Positions 1-6,321 are shown, counted from the stretch's first letter. The stretch: 12,029 bases of DNA from Baffinella frigidus (GCA_026770585.1 MU646771.1:323583-335611), one strand, 5' to 3'. Notes: generated by a model not told the origin, from the letters alone. Made by a program: numbers and translations.

Positions 1-116
1 CCGCCATATCCTCCCAACTGCCGCCCTATCCTGCCCAACCGTCACCCTATCCTGCCCAACCGCCACCCTATCCTGCCCAACTGCCGCCCTATCCTCCCAA
101 CTGCCGCCCTATTTCC
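1..116. repeat. 20/21-bp tandem repeat
   Basis: Five and a half units with consensus beginning CCGCCCTATCC and ending CCCAACTG; boundaries at 1, 21, 42, 63, 84 and 104. Units are 20 or 21 bp (one C/G indel). The array probably continues off the left edge. It overlaps the last codons of MYB exon F. Confidence 0.9.
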
Positions 117-239
117 AGGTGTGGGACCTTTGCAGAAGAGGGAGGAGAGGTTCCGTGCGAAAAGACAGCGGAGCCGTCGCTCGGCACGTACTGCGACGAC
201 TTCTCTAGAGATCGCGTGCCTTTTCGCACGTTGCCATAC
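89..239 (-). CDS. MYB exon F: end of R3 and C-terminal tail
   Basis: Begins after AACCCCCGCAG|G. The G completes TGG (the last R3 tryptophan) and the exon reads [28 protein letters not shown] and about 21 further residues to a TAG at 91-89. KNRW-YGNVRK aligns with KNHW-NSTMRR of c-MYB, which supports the join. The tail is basic and serine-rich without a recognised domain. The last six residues and the stop are encoded inside the first units of a 20/21-bp tandem array, so the C-terminus has been set by repeat DNA. Five other copies lie within 900 bp upstream. Confidence 0.6.
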
Positions 240-3200
240 CTGCGGGGGTTTGTACAGGGTTCAGGGGTTGGGGACTGAAAACCTCTCCAGCGATCGCGTG
301 CCTTTCCGTACGTTACCATACCTTTCCAGGGTTTGAGGTTTAGTGTTTAGTGTTTAGTGTTTAGTGTTGAGCGTTCAGGTAGATAGTGTATGGTGTATGG
401 TGTATGGTGTCTGGTGTATGGTGTATGGTGTATGGTGTATGGTGTATGGGGCAAGGTACATGGTATATGATATATGATGTATGATACAGGGTATAGGGTG
501 CGTGGGAGAAGACAGCGGTCCCGTCGCTCGGCACGTACTGCGATGACTTCTCTAGAGATCGCGTGCCTTTTCTCACGTTGCCATACCTTGACACGGTTTA
601 TGGTTTAGAGTTGAGTGTTTGGTGTTTAGTGTTGAGTGTTCAGGTAGTGTTGAGTGTTCAGGAGGTGTTGAGTGTTGAGTGTTGAGTGTTGAGTGTTGAG
701 TGTTGAGTGTTGAGTGTTCAGTCAGATAGTGTATGGTGTATGGTGTCTGGTGTCTGGTATATGGTGTATGGTATATGGTATATGGTATATGGTGTATGGT
801 ATATGGTATATGGTATATGGTATATGGTATATAGTATATAGTATATGGTACATGGCATATGGTGTATATTATAGGGTAAATGATACAGGGTGTGTGTGGG
901 CAAAGACATCGGTCCCGTCTCTCGGCACGTACTGCGATGACTTCTCTAGAGATCGCGTGCCTATTCACACGTTGCCATACCTGCGGGGGTTTGTACAGGG
1001 TTCAGGGGTTGGGGACTGAAAACTTCTCCAGCGATCGCGCGCCTTTCCGCACGTTGCCATACCTTTCGAAGAGGTTAGTGATTAGGGTTAAGGGGTTGAT
1101 GATAATTCCAGTTTTCTCACGTTACTATACCTGCCGCGAACAAGGAGATATGATTCGGATTAGGGTTTAGGGTTTGGGGGGTAGGGGTTAGGGGTTAGGG
1201 TTGAGGGGTAGTTTGATGTGGTGGTGCGTTTTGAATTGTAACCGGCACGGGTTTTCATATGATAGTGTATGGTGTATGGTGTATGGTGTATGGTGTATGG
1301 TGTATGGTGTATGGTGTATGGTGTAAGGTATATGATATATGATGTATGATATATGATATATGATTGGGGGGCATCGTAGGTTCGCCACACCATCAGAATG
1401 CATACTAAGGTTTAGGGTTTAGAGTTTGGAACACAGCAGACTTCAAAGGGATTTCGCGAAGAACACATAAGCGGTTAGCCTATGGGACCCTACGGTAGGC
1501 CATCCGTAGGGAAATAGGGTCGTTCATACGGGATATCCTGATACTCCCGATGTGTGGAGTAAAGCAACTCCCGATGTGTAGAGTAAAGCTGATAGCTTTC
1601 TTTGCGGAGGAAAGCAACGGAAGGATTTTCAGGTAACCCTTGGTACAAATCGGGTGGTGGCAAAACGTCCAAACCCCCTGATCGTAAAGCAACTGAAAGG
1701 GCCCGTTCCACTTAGCAGCGGCCGAGGTCCTTTTCGCCTTAAAAATCGAGGCGAAATTCCGGTTGGAATCCAGGGCAATGGATAAGATTCTAGTACAAAT
1801 CGTTTAGATGGACTGTATCCGCGAAGCCCCCGGTGGCTGCTAAGTGGTAGGGTTTAGAAGGTACCAGCGGTTTTTGATGGAGTTGTCGGTTCTGCCCGGA
1901 AAGAGCTTCGAAATCTCCGCCCAACGCGACCCCAGCCTCTGTGGTTCATCGCAAAATATTCAGAAACACGCTACTGCACGGTGGGCTTCGCAGATCGGTC
2001 CGTTTATTTTCGTGGTACTAATTAAGAATTGCTCGGTACAAAGAGACATTTTCTTAACCGACATTTTGACTGGATTTTCGGTTGACATTCCGGAAAGAGC
2101 TTGACTGGATTTTGACATTCCGGAATGTCAAAATCGTGTTTCTGAATATTTTGCGATTAGCCACAGAGGCTGGGGTCGCGTTGGGCGGAGATATCGTCGT
2201 CTTAGACGGCTTGACTGACATTCCAGAAGGAGCTTGACTGACATTCCGGAAAAAGCTTGACTGGATTTTCGGTTGAATTTCCGGAAAGAGCCGGTTGAAA
2301 TTCCGGAAAATCTCCGCCCAACGCGACCCCAGCCTTTGTGGTTTCGTGTTAAATATTCAGAAACATGCGGTCCATTTATTTTCGTGGTACTACTCAAGAA
2401 TCGGTCCATTTATTTTCGTGAATCGGTCCATTTATTTTCGTGGTACTAATTAAGAATTGCTCGGTACAAAGACATCTTGTTAACCGACACATCGAAATAT
2501 GTTGTCGGTCCTGCCCGAAAAAAGCTTCCATGTCTCCGCCCATCGCGACCCCAGCCTCTGTCTGAAATAATTATGCTTAAGTTGACATGCTGGGCCTGTG
2601 GTACAAATCCGACAACTTTGGGCGGGACAGAGCCCGGGGGAAGCAAATTGGGGAGACCAAATAGACTGTCTATTTGGTCTCACCTTGATAGAGCTAGGAT
2701 AGAGCTAGGAGGCCCGGAAAAAGCTTCGATATCACCCATCTCGACCCCAGCCTCTGTTGGAAACAAGTGTTTGGGTGTAACGATTGAGGGTTCGAAGTGT
2801 TTAGGGCCAGTTCATGGTTCAGGGTCGGCTTAGGTTTTGTCTCCGACCCCAGCCTCTGCAGGCGAACCTTCGTTTTTGGAGTTAGGCGTTTATTATAAAG
2901 CACTGAGCAGCAGTGAAAGCGTCGGAGCTAGGTTTGAATGTTGAATGTAGGGTGCACGCAAAGCTTCGATACCTCCGCCCATTGCGACCCCATCCTCTGT
3001 GGCAAACACGCATTCAGTAACGCGGCAAACAAACCCGGAAGACGGCAACTTAACAACTTAAGAGGGCAAATGACTTAGCAACTTGACTTAAGAGGCACCT
3101 GGTAAGCCATGCGCAGGCGCTGATCTTCTTCTGGCATCCATGGACATAAGTCAACTTAACAACCTAAGAGGGAAGACAACTTAACAACTTAGCAGGACAC

Positions 3201-5983
3201 GATACGGCAACTTAAAAGGAAAGAAAACTAAACAATCTAGCAACTTAACAACTTAGGAGGAAAGGCAACCTAGCAACTTAAGAGGGCAGCTTGCAAGGCA
3301 GCTTAGTAACTTAAGAGGAAGACAACTTAGCAAGGCGGTTAAATTAACAACTTAGCAAGGTTGTCAACTTAACAACTTAAGCACCTGGTAAGCCATGAGC
3401 AGTCGCTGGTCTTCTTCCGGCGTCCATGGATCCTTAAATTAAGGTTTAGGGTTTAGAGGTTAGGGTTTAGGGGTCACAGTTTAGGGTTTAGGGTTTAGGG
3501 CTTAGGTTCTTCTTCTGGCGTCCATGGATCATGCGGAAGGTTGCAGGGTTTAGGGTTTGGGGTTTGGGGTTCGGGATTGAGGGTTTGGGGTTTAGGGTTT
3601 GGGGTTTAGGGTTTGGGGTTTGGGGTTTGGGGTTTGGGGTTTAGGGTTTAGGGCTGATGGTTTATGGTTTGGGGTTATCTGGACGCACGATGGGAAAAGG
3701 TTTAGAGATTTGGGTTTGACCTAGGCCCTAAACTCTCAAAACTAAACTCTAAGGTGTTTGTGAGTCCCACGTATTGTCAACGGCACGAAAAAAATGTCCC
3801 ACACAAGGTGAAATGTCATTGGTTGGGTTCAACAGACCAGGGAGAAGGTTCAGGGGTTCAGGGTTTATGGTCAACCTTTCGGATATTCGGATCGAGTTGG
3901 TTTCGGTTTCGTGTGTGGGTTTGGTGTGACTGTTCAGTGGTGTAGATTCACGACCTTTCGGATGTTGGGGTCGAGCTGGTTATGCCATCTCTCCCTCATC
4001 GTGAACGCCCGCGTGACCGGTCACGCGGACGCCGAAGCCAACTGTCCGAGGTGACTGCCTTGCGTGTTCCTAGAATGACTTAGGACGGGGCTGATTGAGG
4101 TACACCCTACACCGACACCAGCAAAGTTCTCCCGCCGGCCGCCGCCGCCGCCGCCCCGGTTGGGGTCGAGCTGGTTATGCCATCCCTCCCTCATCACGCG
4201 CTAATCACTTGCGCTAGGGTTGAGGTTTCGGGTTTCGGGTGAAGTGGTAGTACGTATGAGTGTAGGGTTGCTGGTTGACCTTTCGGATGTTGGGATGAAG
4301 ATGGTTATGCCATTTCTCCCGCATTTGCTTCTCCATCCGTCCTAGGATCTGCCCCGCCAGCTGCTAGGCTGACCCCTACATCCTACACCCTCCGCCCCAC
4401 ACCCTACCCCCTACCCCCTACCCCCTACCCCCTAAGGCGTTTTTTTAAGTCAACCGTACAGTGTCAAAAAAAAGCCGCTAGCGGAAAGGTTTGACGGACT
4501 ATTCTGAAGTTGAAATGCTGGTCCTGCGGTACACATTCTTTCGAGCGGAAACTTTCGAGCGGAAACTTTCGAGCGGAAAAGAGCCCACGGTTCAGGGCTA
4601 ACCTTTCGAATGTTGGGATCGAGCTGGTTATGCCAGCGCTCCCGCATCTGCTTCCCCGTCCGTCCGGGGATTTGCCCGGCCAGCTGCGACCACGATTTCG
4701 TGCCTGTTCGCGGACGCGACCGGTCAGCCTGAATCGAACCGGTGCGATTCCGCGGCTGTTCGCGGCTACGACTGAGTGGTACAAAGCCCTCTAAGCGAAC
4801 GACCGTGCCAGTTTACTACCCATCAAACTGAAACGAGGCCTCGTTTGGCATAACCAGCCAAAATCCTAAACCCTAGCGCTAGTACTTAACGCGTGATGCG
4901 GGAGCGATGGCATAACCAGCCGAAATCATGAAATCCAAGGACGCGATACGATATAGCTTCCCCGTCCGTCCCGGGATCTGCCCAGACAGCGACCACGATT
5001 TCGTCTTAGCCGTGGACCGTAAACCCCCAGCCCTTAGCCCTGGACCGTAAACCCCCCAAACCCCAAACTCCAAACCCCAAACTCCAAACCCTAAACGCTG
5101 TACCCAAAACCGTGGCGGTTGACGTATTCGACGATCAAGGAGTTCTCCTCGCGATTCGAGGACTTCGAGGTTCGAGACGGGACCGTGGGCCCTAACTGAC
5201 AGTAAAATCAGGGCCATCCGTAAATTTGGATAGGGGCGGAATCCTAGGTGACGGGTTCCTTACCCCCTAGTTCTGCGGGACTCGTGTCCCTCCTGCTTCG
5301 GCATTCCGACCCCCCTCTACCGCTGGCTGAGTTTCATCTCGGAAGATAACTGAATCAGTTCATTTTCAATAGGAGGTTGAATAGGAAAAAGTAGTTAGGG
5401 CATAGTAAATTTAATAAGGCCTCCTAATTAAATGAAAACGCTAATTAGGGAACTGATTCAGATATCTTTCGAGATGAAGTTTAGCTGGTCTTCTGAAAAC
5501 GCGGAGATTGGAAGTCGATTCCTCCGTTTTCTGGTACAACCCCGACACCATTTGGTGTGAACACGATCAGTCAACCCGGCTGAGAAAGAGCTATTCCTCA
5601 AGTGCCCAGAAGGGTCATACGCCCTACGGTAGGGCTCAAGTGCCCAGTAGGGTCATACGCCCTACGGTAGGGCCCTAGGACCTGCCTAGGGCGAGTTAGG
5701 GTGCGTATTCACCCGATGGGCACTTGAGGGATACCTCAACCTAAGCTCTAAAGCATAAGCCGTCCAAACGCTAAACGCTAAACCCCAAACCCGCGCCTCT
5801 CAACCTAAACCCTACACCCCAAACCCCAATACCGTGACGGTTGACGTGATCGACGATCAGGGAGTCCTCATGTTGGTTCCAGGGCTTGGTGCCTTTGTCC
5901 CTGTTCACCTGCGTTCGTTTGATGTGGGGTTCACGGCGTTGGACTTGATGGATTTGTCCCCGTTCTTGCTGCCCAGCAGCCAT
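89..5983 (-). CDS. R2R3-MYB DNA-binding protein gene, five-exon model
   Basis: Spliced model on the minus strand: 5983-5833, 4703-4603, 3432-3385, 1938-1865, 239-89, giving about 174 residues. MYB repeats of this class bind DNA in the nucleus through helix-turn-helix folds. In order, the model reads: basic N-terminus; R2 with [43 protein letters not shown]3 with [37 protein letters not shown]; then a short basic tail. All six hydrophobic-core tryptophans sit at the usual spacing, and R3 lines up with c-MYB without gaps across the C/D and D/F joins. Introns are about 1.1, 1.2, 1.4 and 1.6 kb, far longer than the exons, all GT-AG with matching phases. The protein lacks R1 and any long activation domain. 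Seen: motifs, splice signals, phases. Inferred: that it is expressed. It could be a recently dead gene, but no chosen exon carries a stop or frameshift. Confidence 0.75.
261..321 (-). pseudogene. Exon F copy e (truncated)
   Basis: Reads [19 protein letters not shown] then a stop. An AG precedes the first base, as in all copies. Against 89-239 the shared part shows six differences: five at third codon positions without amino-acid change and one Lys/Arg change. It is truncated after LER and continues into the intron-like sequence that precedes exon F. Confidence 0.65.
337..500. repeat. TTTAGTG and GTGTATG heptamer arrays
   Basis: TTTAGTG units (about 337-366), then about fifteen GTGTATG-type units with variants, ending in GTATATGAT. 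Period 7 throughout, between exon F copies d and e. Confidence 0.9.
497..586 (-). pseudogene. Exon F copy d
   Basis: AAG|G then [20 protein letters not shown] and DGTAVFSH, intact through the conserved part. Differences from 89-239 are mostly synonymous (CGA/AGA, TCG/TCA, GGC/GGG, TTT/TTC, TCG/TCC) with one Ser/Thr change. Past this point the frame enters GTGTATG heptamers and stops near 361. It could act as an alternative terminal exon. Confidence 0.6.
608..880. repeat. TTGAGTG then GGTATAT heptamer arrays
   Basis: TTGAGTG units dominate 662-720; GGTGTAT and GGTATAT units dominate 725-870. Period 7 is kept while the unit sequence changes abruptly. Confidence 0.9.
895..980 (-). pseudogene. 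Exon F copy c (stop inside)
   Basis: CCCCCGCAG|G then YGNV, TGA at 967-965, then [17 protein letters not shown] in the same frame. The stop is a first-position change of the CGA codon. Together with copy b it forms a unit of about 170 bp nearly identical to the e plus f unit, so the pair was duplicated as a block. Confidence 0.65.
1002..1062 (-). pseudogene. Exon F copy b (truncated)
   Basis: AAG|G then [19 protein letters not shown] and stop, the counterpart of copy e in the second block. One Thr to Ala change distinguishes the core. Confidence 0.6.
1108..1130 (-). pseudogene. Exon F copy a (short fragment)
   Basis: GGCAG|G then YSNVRK, after which similarity ends. An acceptor-like AG is kept. 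Confidence 0.4.
1160..1370. repeat. Telomere-like and GTGTATG heptamer arrays
   Basis: GGGTTTAGG and GGGTTAGG units at 1160-1212, a unique stretch to 1260, then about nine GTGTATG units (1264-1324) passing into GATATAT repeats. The bases at 1371-1486 hold a few more TTTAGGG-like units and nothing else I recognise. Confidence 0.85.
1543..1590. repeat. 24-bp direct repeat, two units
   Basis: Two 24-bp units (1543-1566, 1567-1590) starting ACTCCCGATGTGT and differing at two positions. A CCCTACGGTAGG palindrome lies upstream at 1488-1499. The rest of 1590-1700 is unassigned. Confidence 0.85.
1708..1847. repeat. Short inverted repeat next to exon D
   Basis: CCACTTAGCAGC at 1708-1719 is the exact reverse complement of 1836-1847, spanning the sequence just 3' of exon D on the minus strand. 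Confidence 0.7.
1865..1938 (-). CDS. MYB exon D: R3 helices 2 and 3
   Basis: 24 codons plus [17 protein letters not shown] and [10 protein letters not shown], then the W codon split with exon F. GRTDN.IKN.W is the canonical R3 recognition helix. Acceptor ACCACAG|AGG; donor CGCTG|GTACCT, phase 2. Read-through past the donor would add YLLNPTT and stop at 1842-1840, so an unspliced or terminal-exon form is possible. This is the best of seven copies. Its first 26 bp (1913-1938), with the adjoining intron to 1970, form the left arm of a 58-bp inverted repeat whose other arm is copy D2. Confidence 0.8.
1913..2192. repeat. 58-bp inverted repeat containing exon D
   Basis: The arm 1913-1970 and the reverse complement of 2135-2192 match at about 56 of 58 positions, with a 164-nt spacer. 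Each arm holds the 5' part of exon D (RLGSRWAEI) plus about 30 bp of its upstream intron. The gene's primary transcript could fold into a long hairpin that masks the exon D acceptor. Confidence 0.9.
2065..2310. repeat. Minisatellite built from an exon D piece
   Basis: Repeated GACATTCCGGAAAGAGCTTG-type units, with variants joined by GACTGGATTTTCGG. The CCGGAAAGAGCTT core equals the exon D codons for KLFPG read on the other strand, so the array was probably seeded by exon sequence. Confidence 0.7.
2167..2196 (+). pseudogene. Exon D copy D2, inverted
   Basis: On the plus strand CAG|AGG begins [10 protein letters not shown], then similarity stops. It is the right arm of the inverted repeat and is opposite in orientation to all other D copies. 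Confidence 0.8.
2309..2335 (-). pseudogene. Exon D copy D3
   Basis: Preceded by CAA instead of CAG, it reads RLGSRWAEI, then enters the KLFPG-derived minisatellite. The acceptor AG is lost. Confidence 0.7.
2501..2557 (-). pseudogene. Exon D copy D4
   Basis: Reads [19 protein letters not shown] after CAG|AGG: 19 codons without stop or frameshift. IS has become TW and the helix-turn proline has become serine. It then diverges before the third tryptophan, so it cannot complete R3. Confidence 0.8.
2566..2636. repeat. GGTACAAAT dispersed repeat, copy 1
   Basis: AATTATGCTTAAGTTGA, TGGTACAAAT, CAACTTTGGGCG and AGAGCCC in order. The same order of blocks recurs at 4497-4590 and 10183-10237. No coding meaning recognised. 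Confidence 0.7.
2712..2753 (-). pseudogene. Exon D copy D5
   Basis: CAG|AGG then [14 protein letters not shown]; one codon is lost (AE to V) in frame. Similarity ends before GRTDN. Confidence 0.75.
2838..2855 (-). pseudogene. Exon D copy D6 (fragment)
   Basis: CAG|AGG then RLGS, after which similarity ends. The acceptor triplet is retained. Confidence 0.55.
2961..2996 (-). pseudogene. Exon D copy D7
   Basis: CAG|AGG then [12 protein letters not shown]. Changes are L to M, R to Q and I to V, all in frame; it is lost before FPG. Confidence 0.7.
3035..3384. repeat. AACTTAACAACTTAAGAGG minisatellite
   Basis: Irregular units built from AACTTAACAACTTA, GAGG(A/G)AAG and GGCAACTTAGC, interrupted by exon C copy C2. 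Unit length varies and no protein is encoded. Confidence 0.8.
3099..3146 (-). pseudogene. Exon C copy C2
   Basis: Sixteen codons [16 protein letters not shown] followed by |GTGCCT, a donor like that of exon C. The acceptor AG is replaced (TTATGT). Asp to Cys, Thr to Met and Leu to Arg changes damage the helix. Confidence 0.75.
3385..3432 (-). CDS. MYB exon C: 48-nt microexon, R3 helix 1
   Basis: Exactly 16 codons, [16 protein letters not shown], the first helix of R3. It is flanked by TTTAAG| on the acceptor side and |GTGCTTAA as donor, both phase 0. Spliced between B and D it gives NIRK-DPWT and MAYQ-RLGSRW, matching the length of the c-MYB R2-R3 linker and R3 helix 1. Two damaged copies sit within 300 bp on either side. 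The exon lies at the edge of an AACTTAAC-rich minisatellite and just before telomere-like heptamers, and the donor flank itself merges into the minisatellite. Confidence 0.75.
3436..3690. repeat. TTTAGGG/TTTGGGG interstitial telomere-like array
   Basis: Degenerate heptamers GGGTTTA and GGGTTTG, densest at 3549-3650. Not a chromosome end, as unique DNA lies on both sides. The stretch 3690-3950 shows no gene or strong repeat. Confidence 0.9.
3507..3530 (-). pseudogene. Exon C copy C3 (fragment)
   Basis: DPWTPEEE, then divergence into CCTAAACCC heptamers; no acceptor AG. Confidence 0.65.
3955..3999 (-). pseudogene. Exon B copy B5
   Basis: [15 protein letters not shown] complete and in frame, followed by the donor AAG|GTCGTG. 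Similarity starts exactly at the ATG codon; TTCACG precedes it. Confidence 0.8.
4009..4028. repeat. 20-bp perfect palindrome
   Basis: CCGCGTGACCGGTCACGCGG is fully self-complementary and lies 10 bp beyond the truncation point of exon B copy B5. Confidence 0.85.
4138..4157. repeat. GCC trinucleotide run
   Basis: About six GCC units just before exon B copy B6. Confidence 0.85.
4159..4194 (-). pseudogene. Exon B copy B6
   Basis: [12 protein letters not shown], with Arg to Gly next to the tryptophan and the NIRK end replaced by GCC repeats. It begins at the ATG, preceded by GCGCGTG. Confidence 0.75.
4280..4363 (-). pseudogene. Exon B copy B4, 28 codons open
   Basis: CCTAG|CAG starts [20 protein letters not shown] and continues HLHPNIRK to AAG|GTCAAC. 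There is no stop or frameshift, and both AG and GT flanks are present, so this could be used as a variant exon. The first five codons (TKSWS) are absent, which removes the second R2 tryptophan unless another exon supplies it. Substitutions (T to M, G to E, Q to H, D to H) fall in the turn and recognition helix. Confidence 0.75.
4380..4436. repeat. CCCCCTA heptamer array
   Basis: ACACCCT then CCCCCTA units, period 7. Confidence 0.9.
4497..4590. repeat. GGTACAAAT dispersed repeat, copy 2, with 14-bp triplication
   Basis: ACTATTCTGAAGTTGA, CGGTACACAT and AGAGCCC match the copies at 2566 and 10183. In place of the middle block, TTTCGAGCGGAAAC is repeated three times (4539-4579). Confidence 0.75.
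4603..4703 (-). CDS. MYB exon B: R2 helices 2 and 3
   Basis: 101 nt: two bases completing a glycine codon, then 33 codons. It encodes [18 protein letters not shown] and [15 protein letters not shown], the second and third tryptophan helices of R2. RERWHN.L is the diagnostic recognition-helix end of c-MYB/3R-MYB-type repeats. The acceptor is GAACAG|GC and the donor CGAAAG|GTTAGC. Joined to exon A it gives VNRHGTKSW, the same spacing as YGPKRW in vertebrate c-MYB. This is the only full-length copy of exon B in the window; five partial copies lie downstream or upstream on the same strand, and two fragments are on the opposite strand. Confidence 0.8.
4846..4866 (+). pseudogene. Exon B copy B7, inverted fragment
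   Basis: Plus-strand TGGCATAACCAGCCAAAATC, reading WHNQPK; shares the break point CAGCC(A/G)AAATC with copy B8. Confidence 0.65.
4896..4925 (+). pseudogene. Exon B copy B8, inverted
   Basis: Plus-strand [11 protein letters not shown], starting at ATG after ACGCGTG. The matching first half of the exon sits 40 bp away on the minus strand (B9), as if one exon copy were cut at GKQ|M and the second half flipped. Confidence 0.75.
4967..5004 (-). pseudogene. Exon B copy B9, first half
   Basis: [16 protein letters not shown], then divergence where QMRERW should follow. QLA has become LS. Complementary in content to B8. Confidence 0.75.
5025..5100. repeat. CCCTAAA-like heptamers
   Basis: Degenerate CCCCAAA, CTCCAAA and CCCTAAA units next to exon A copy A2. 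Confidence 0.8.
5111..5171 (-). pseudogene. Exon A copy A2
   Basis: [20 protein letters not shown] then G|GTTTTG donor. The helix core [11 protein letters not shown] is intact and closer to the family consensus (REEN) than exon A, but the tryptophan codon is TCG (Ser), so R2 would lack its first core residue. Downstream flank 5180-5330 shows nothing I recognise. Confidence 0.75.
5333..5478. mobile_element. Possible MITE-like foldback, 28-bp terminal arms
   Basis: TTCATCTCG.AAGATA at 5333 and the reverse complement of 5451-5478 match at 26 of 28 positions. A second imperfect pair (TTTTCA..AGGAGG) lies inside. Length 146 bp, AT-rich, no ORF. I see no clear target-site duplication, so the mobile call is tentative. 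Confidence 0.5.
5597..5728. repeat. 38-bp tandem pair with inverted third copy
   Basis: Two 38-bp units (5597-5634, 5635-5672; one mismatch) starting CTCAAGTGCCCAG and ending CCCTACGGTAGGG. The reverse complement of 5701-5728 resembles their first 28 bp, making a foldback around CCTAGG-rich DNA. Confidence 0.85.
5740..5830. repeat. CTAAACC-type heptamers upstream of the exon A donor
   Basis: AAACGCTAAAC, CCCCAAA and CCCTACA units run up to the exon A donor, so the intron starts in telomere-like DNA. Confidence 0.75.
5833..5983 (-). CDS. MYB exon A: N-terminus and first helix of R2
   Basis: The ATG lies at 5983-5981 in a good context (GTGATGGCT) and starts [10 protein letters not shown]. About 25 basic, glutamine-rich residues follow, then [15 protein letters not shown] and VNRHG, the first tryptophan helix of R2. 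The exon ends at CACG|GTATTG (GT at 5832-5831), phase 1; the same donor position survives in the 5111 copy as CACG|GTTTTG. Segments around the PHIKR region also recur upstream, which suggests that they are exonic. An alternative is that the exon begins at 5908 after GAACGCAG, spliced in phase 0 to candidate exon E. Compared with its copy at 5111, EED has become HED here, but the tryptophan and the leucine/isoleucine core are kept. Confidence 0.65.
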
Positions 5984-6166
5984 CACGCGTGTTAGCCACG
6001 CCTCCCAGGATTGTTGAGGGGGTTCATTGATTTAATTAGGATTCATAAGTAAAATTACCTATGCCGTAGTAATTTCTCCTATGATTTCTCCTATGAAATG
6101 ATGAAAATGGCTCGAATTTCCTCGAGTCATCAGGAGTCTGCCACGTTCATAGGGAAACTCCTGGAG

Positions 6167-6301
6167 AGTTCGGTAGTTTCCCTACGGATTTAGGTAGGAC
6201 CTACCTACCGTAGGCCGTAGGGCTCCTAGGACCAAAATGCCCCAGGATTTTGGCCTACGGTAGGAGGTCCTAGGCAATGCCGTAGGAGAAACTACCGAAC
6301 T
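6167..6301. repeat. Nested foldback element
   Basis: Outer arms AGTTCGGTAGTTTC-CCTACGG (6167-6187) and 6280-6301 match except for one inserted base. Inner arms CTACCGTAGGCC (6205-6216) and 6252-6263 are exact, with AAAAT/ATTTT at the tip. Non-coding; related to the CCCTACGGTAGGG family. The stretch 5990-6166 shows nothing else recognisable. Confidence 0.85.
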
Positions 6302-6321
6302 TTCTGTGGGTTTTACGACTA

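Larger units (their letters stand above)
1996..2500. repeat. Direct repeats with CGGTCCATTTATTTTCGTGG
   Basis: A block with TCGGTCC.TTTATTTTCGTGG, TACTAATTAAGAATTGCTCGG and TTAACCGACA occurs at about 1996-2066 and 2425-2490, with extra copies of its first 20 bp at 2369 and 2401. It accompanies exon D copies, so the duplicated unit included intron sequence. Confidence 0.75.

Noticed and set aside
361-968. Long minus-strand ORFs rich in HTPYTIYH repeats
   Set aside because: They translate the GTGTATG/GGTATAT heptamers; 21 bp gives a 7-residue period in an open frame by chance. Only the exon F part at their start is meaningful.
1840-1866. Exon D as terminal exon ending YLLNPTT-stop
   Set aside because: Possible, but the GTACCT donor and the perfect phase-2 join to KNRW-YGNVRK explain the MYB end better.
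3035-3384. CRISPR-like repeated units
   Set aside because: Unit and spacer lengths are irregular and the spacers are themselves repeats; the genome is eukaryotic.
4720-4770. GGTTCGATTC on the minus strand, like a tRNA T-loop
   Set aside because: The flanking bases do not form a T stem and no D arm, anticodon arm or acceptor stem fits.
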